DNA from: Stomorhina lunata
Taxonomy: Eukaryota; Arthropoda; Insecta; Diptera; Rhiniidae
Assembly (NCBI GenBank): GCA_933228675.1
Contig: OW121743.1
Span: forward strand, 57,738,406-57,802,405
Direction: 5' to 3'
Length of the DNA: 64,000 bases
The notes under the pieces are model-generated. The model was not told where the DNA came from, did not search any database, and saw only the letters and a list, made by a program, of their open reading frames with translations. Shown here piece after piece: positions 63,120 through 64,000 of this stretch. Each line of letters begins with the position of its first letter. The stretch's first letter is position 1. The position numbers were made by a program, and so were the translations under genes.

Positions 63120-63134
63120 AATATTCGGTCTCTG

Positions 63135-63142
63135 ATTTTAAT
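63135..63142. repeat. hAT target-site duplication, right
   Basis: ATTTTAAT, identical to 60592-60599. Confidence 0.9.
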
Positions 63143-63237
63143 CATGTTTTGTTAAAAATGTAAATATTTTTATTTTTATAGCTTTAATCACCTCTGGAAT
63201 TGTGTAATAATTCCTTAAGAAGTTCTTGTTTAAGGTA

Positions 63238-63733
63238 GAAACGTAATTGGGACGAACGACTATTTTCGTCCAGCACGACGAATTCGGTTTTAAAAATTCG
63301 TCTTGTAAATTCGTCTATTGAACACATTTGTAACGAATAAACGTTGTTGACGCCATTTTTTTAAATTTAGATTTGCGAATTCTAATCACCCTTTCGTACA
63401 TTTCGCGCACATACACCATTTGTATTTTTTCATATTTTGTTCTTTGATTATTTCACAAGATAAATATTTTTAGTTAATTTTATTTCCAATAAATATTGTT
63501 TGTTTACAAATTTAAAGGTGACCATATTTAAAAAGAACACATACAATATTTAATGTTTACAGCAAAAAGGAAATACAGACACTCTATATTCGTCGACGAA
63601 TTTCGTCGAATTTCGCACGACGAATTTCGTCGTACGCCTCAATTGTGAGCACACTCATACAAACCCATATGTTCTATTTCTAACGACGAATATTCGTTCC
63701 GAAAAATTGGTCGTTCGTTCCAATTGTGTTTCA
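63238..63733. mobile_element. MITE with ACGAACGAC ends and TA flanks
   Basis: Starts GAAACGTAATTGGGACGAAC after a TA and ends with the inverse (GTTCGTTCCAATTGTGTTTC) before a TA; the arms match at about 20 of 24 positions. The interior has clustered ACGACGAATTTCGTCG palindromes at 63265-63320 and 63590-63635. About 496 bp with no coding sequence; the TA flanks suggest Tc1/mariner-type mobilisation. Confidence 0.75.
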
Positions 63734-63810
63734 TACTTTAATACAATAAAAAAAGTAAAATAAAAACTTGTGTTTTTTGTAAAAAATAAGAAAATAGATT
63801 TTTTAAGGGC

Positions 63811-63836
63811 ACTCCTATTTTTTTTGAACACAACTG
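63811..63836. repeat. Tc1-type terminal repeat (right end)
   Basis: ACTCCTATTTTTTTTGAACA plus CAACTG, then TA. It is the inverse of the sequence beginning at 60081 (CAGCTGTGTTCAAAAAA) and similar to 60569-60590. It is either the true right end of the outer Tc1 copy or a second, truncated copy. Confidence 0.55.
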
Positions 63837-64000
63837 TACATTTAGATACACAGCTGAAGCATAGCCGCGAATAACGTTTTAAAAGCCGATTTTACAGTTA
63901 ACTTGACTCTTTTACATTGATCAATCACCAAATCAGCCAAAATTATGCACCTTATCGCTATCAAAATACAATTAGAAAGTGTTAGTCAGTGGAAGAACGT
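63837..64000. other. Window end, no feature
   Basis: Short unannotated sequence with no frame or repeat identified. Confidence 0.5.

Larger units (their letters stand above)
60600..63134. mobile_element. Non-autonomous hAT element (host of the rosa insertion)
   Basis: Termini are CAGAGACCGAATATT (60600-60614) and its exact inverse (63120-63134), flanked by perfect 8-bp duplications ATTTTAAT. CAGRG ends with 8-bp duplications are the hAT signature. Without the 1.3-kb mariner inside, it is about 1.23 kb and has no recognisable hAT transposase. It carries CATCCGATGAAAA-type repeats and a strong hairpin at 63008-63040. Confidence 0.88.

Overview
The window is nuclear DNA from a higher dipteran fly, most likely a calyptrate (blowfly, house-fly or flesh-fly type). 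This is inferred from the extreme A+T content, the fly-like mitochondrial SdhB protein, dispersed repeats of the dipteran mini-me / DINE-1 (Helitron-like) kind carrying (GTCY)n and (TA)n tracts, and mariner, Tc1 and hAT transposons. No bacterial-type gene, rRNA, convincing tRNA gene or CRISPR array was seen. It is a gene-poor, repeat-dominated region, probably heterochromatin-like.

Satellites occupy roughly 20 kb. Arrays of 28-31 bp monomers, most built round a TATAGAAAATTTT or TTTCTATAGAAA core, lie at 1-1330, 2570-5860, 13.4-17.7 kb, 19.1-22.95 kb and 52.57-54.53 kb. A related A/T array at 24.2-26.03 kb abuts the 3' end of SdhB. A different satellite, of 20-21 bp units containing the palindrome TGTCTATATATAGACA, fills 42.05-43.88 kb and 46.58-51.37 kb. 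In the second block it has a higher-order period of about 1.52 kb. Because 21 is a multiple of three, it yields long spurious reading frames on both strands.

Two cellular-type genes are visible. One is an intronless SdhB paralogue (26081-27013, minus) with all 11 cluster cysteines. The other is a small two-exon gene with three CxxC pairs (35563-36086, minus) that lies inside a Helitron-like element and looks captured. Transposon-coded sequence includes an intact DD41D (rosa-like) mariner transposase at 61.35-62.44 kb, a Tc1 transposase C-terminus at 60.1-60.5 kb, a second broken mariner fragment at 46.3-46.6 kb, and an RTE-like LINE pseudogene at 7.0-7.9 kb. The right end is nested: the rosa element sits inside a hAT element with a perfect 8-bp target duplication, and that hAT lies in or beside a Tc1-like element.

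The most interesting finding is hammerhead self-cleaving ribozyme motifs in two unrelated short repeat families. One family has full-length copies at about 5.1 kb (plus), 13.8 kb (minus, core mutated) and 28.35 kb (minus), and a truncated tail at 19.3 kb. The other occurs once, on the minus strand at 4202-4270, inside a 205-bp insertion in the satellite. These look like Penelope- or retrozyme-type ribozyme-bearing mobile RNAs embedded in fly satellite DNA.
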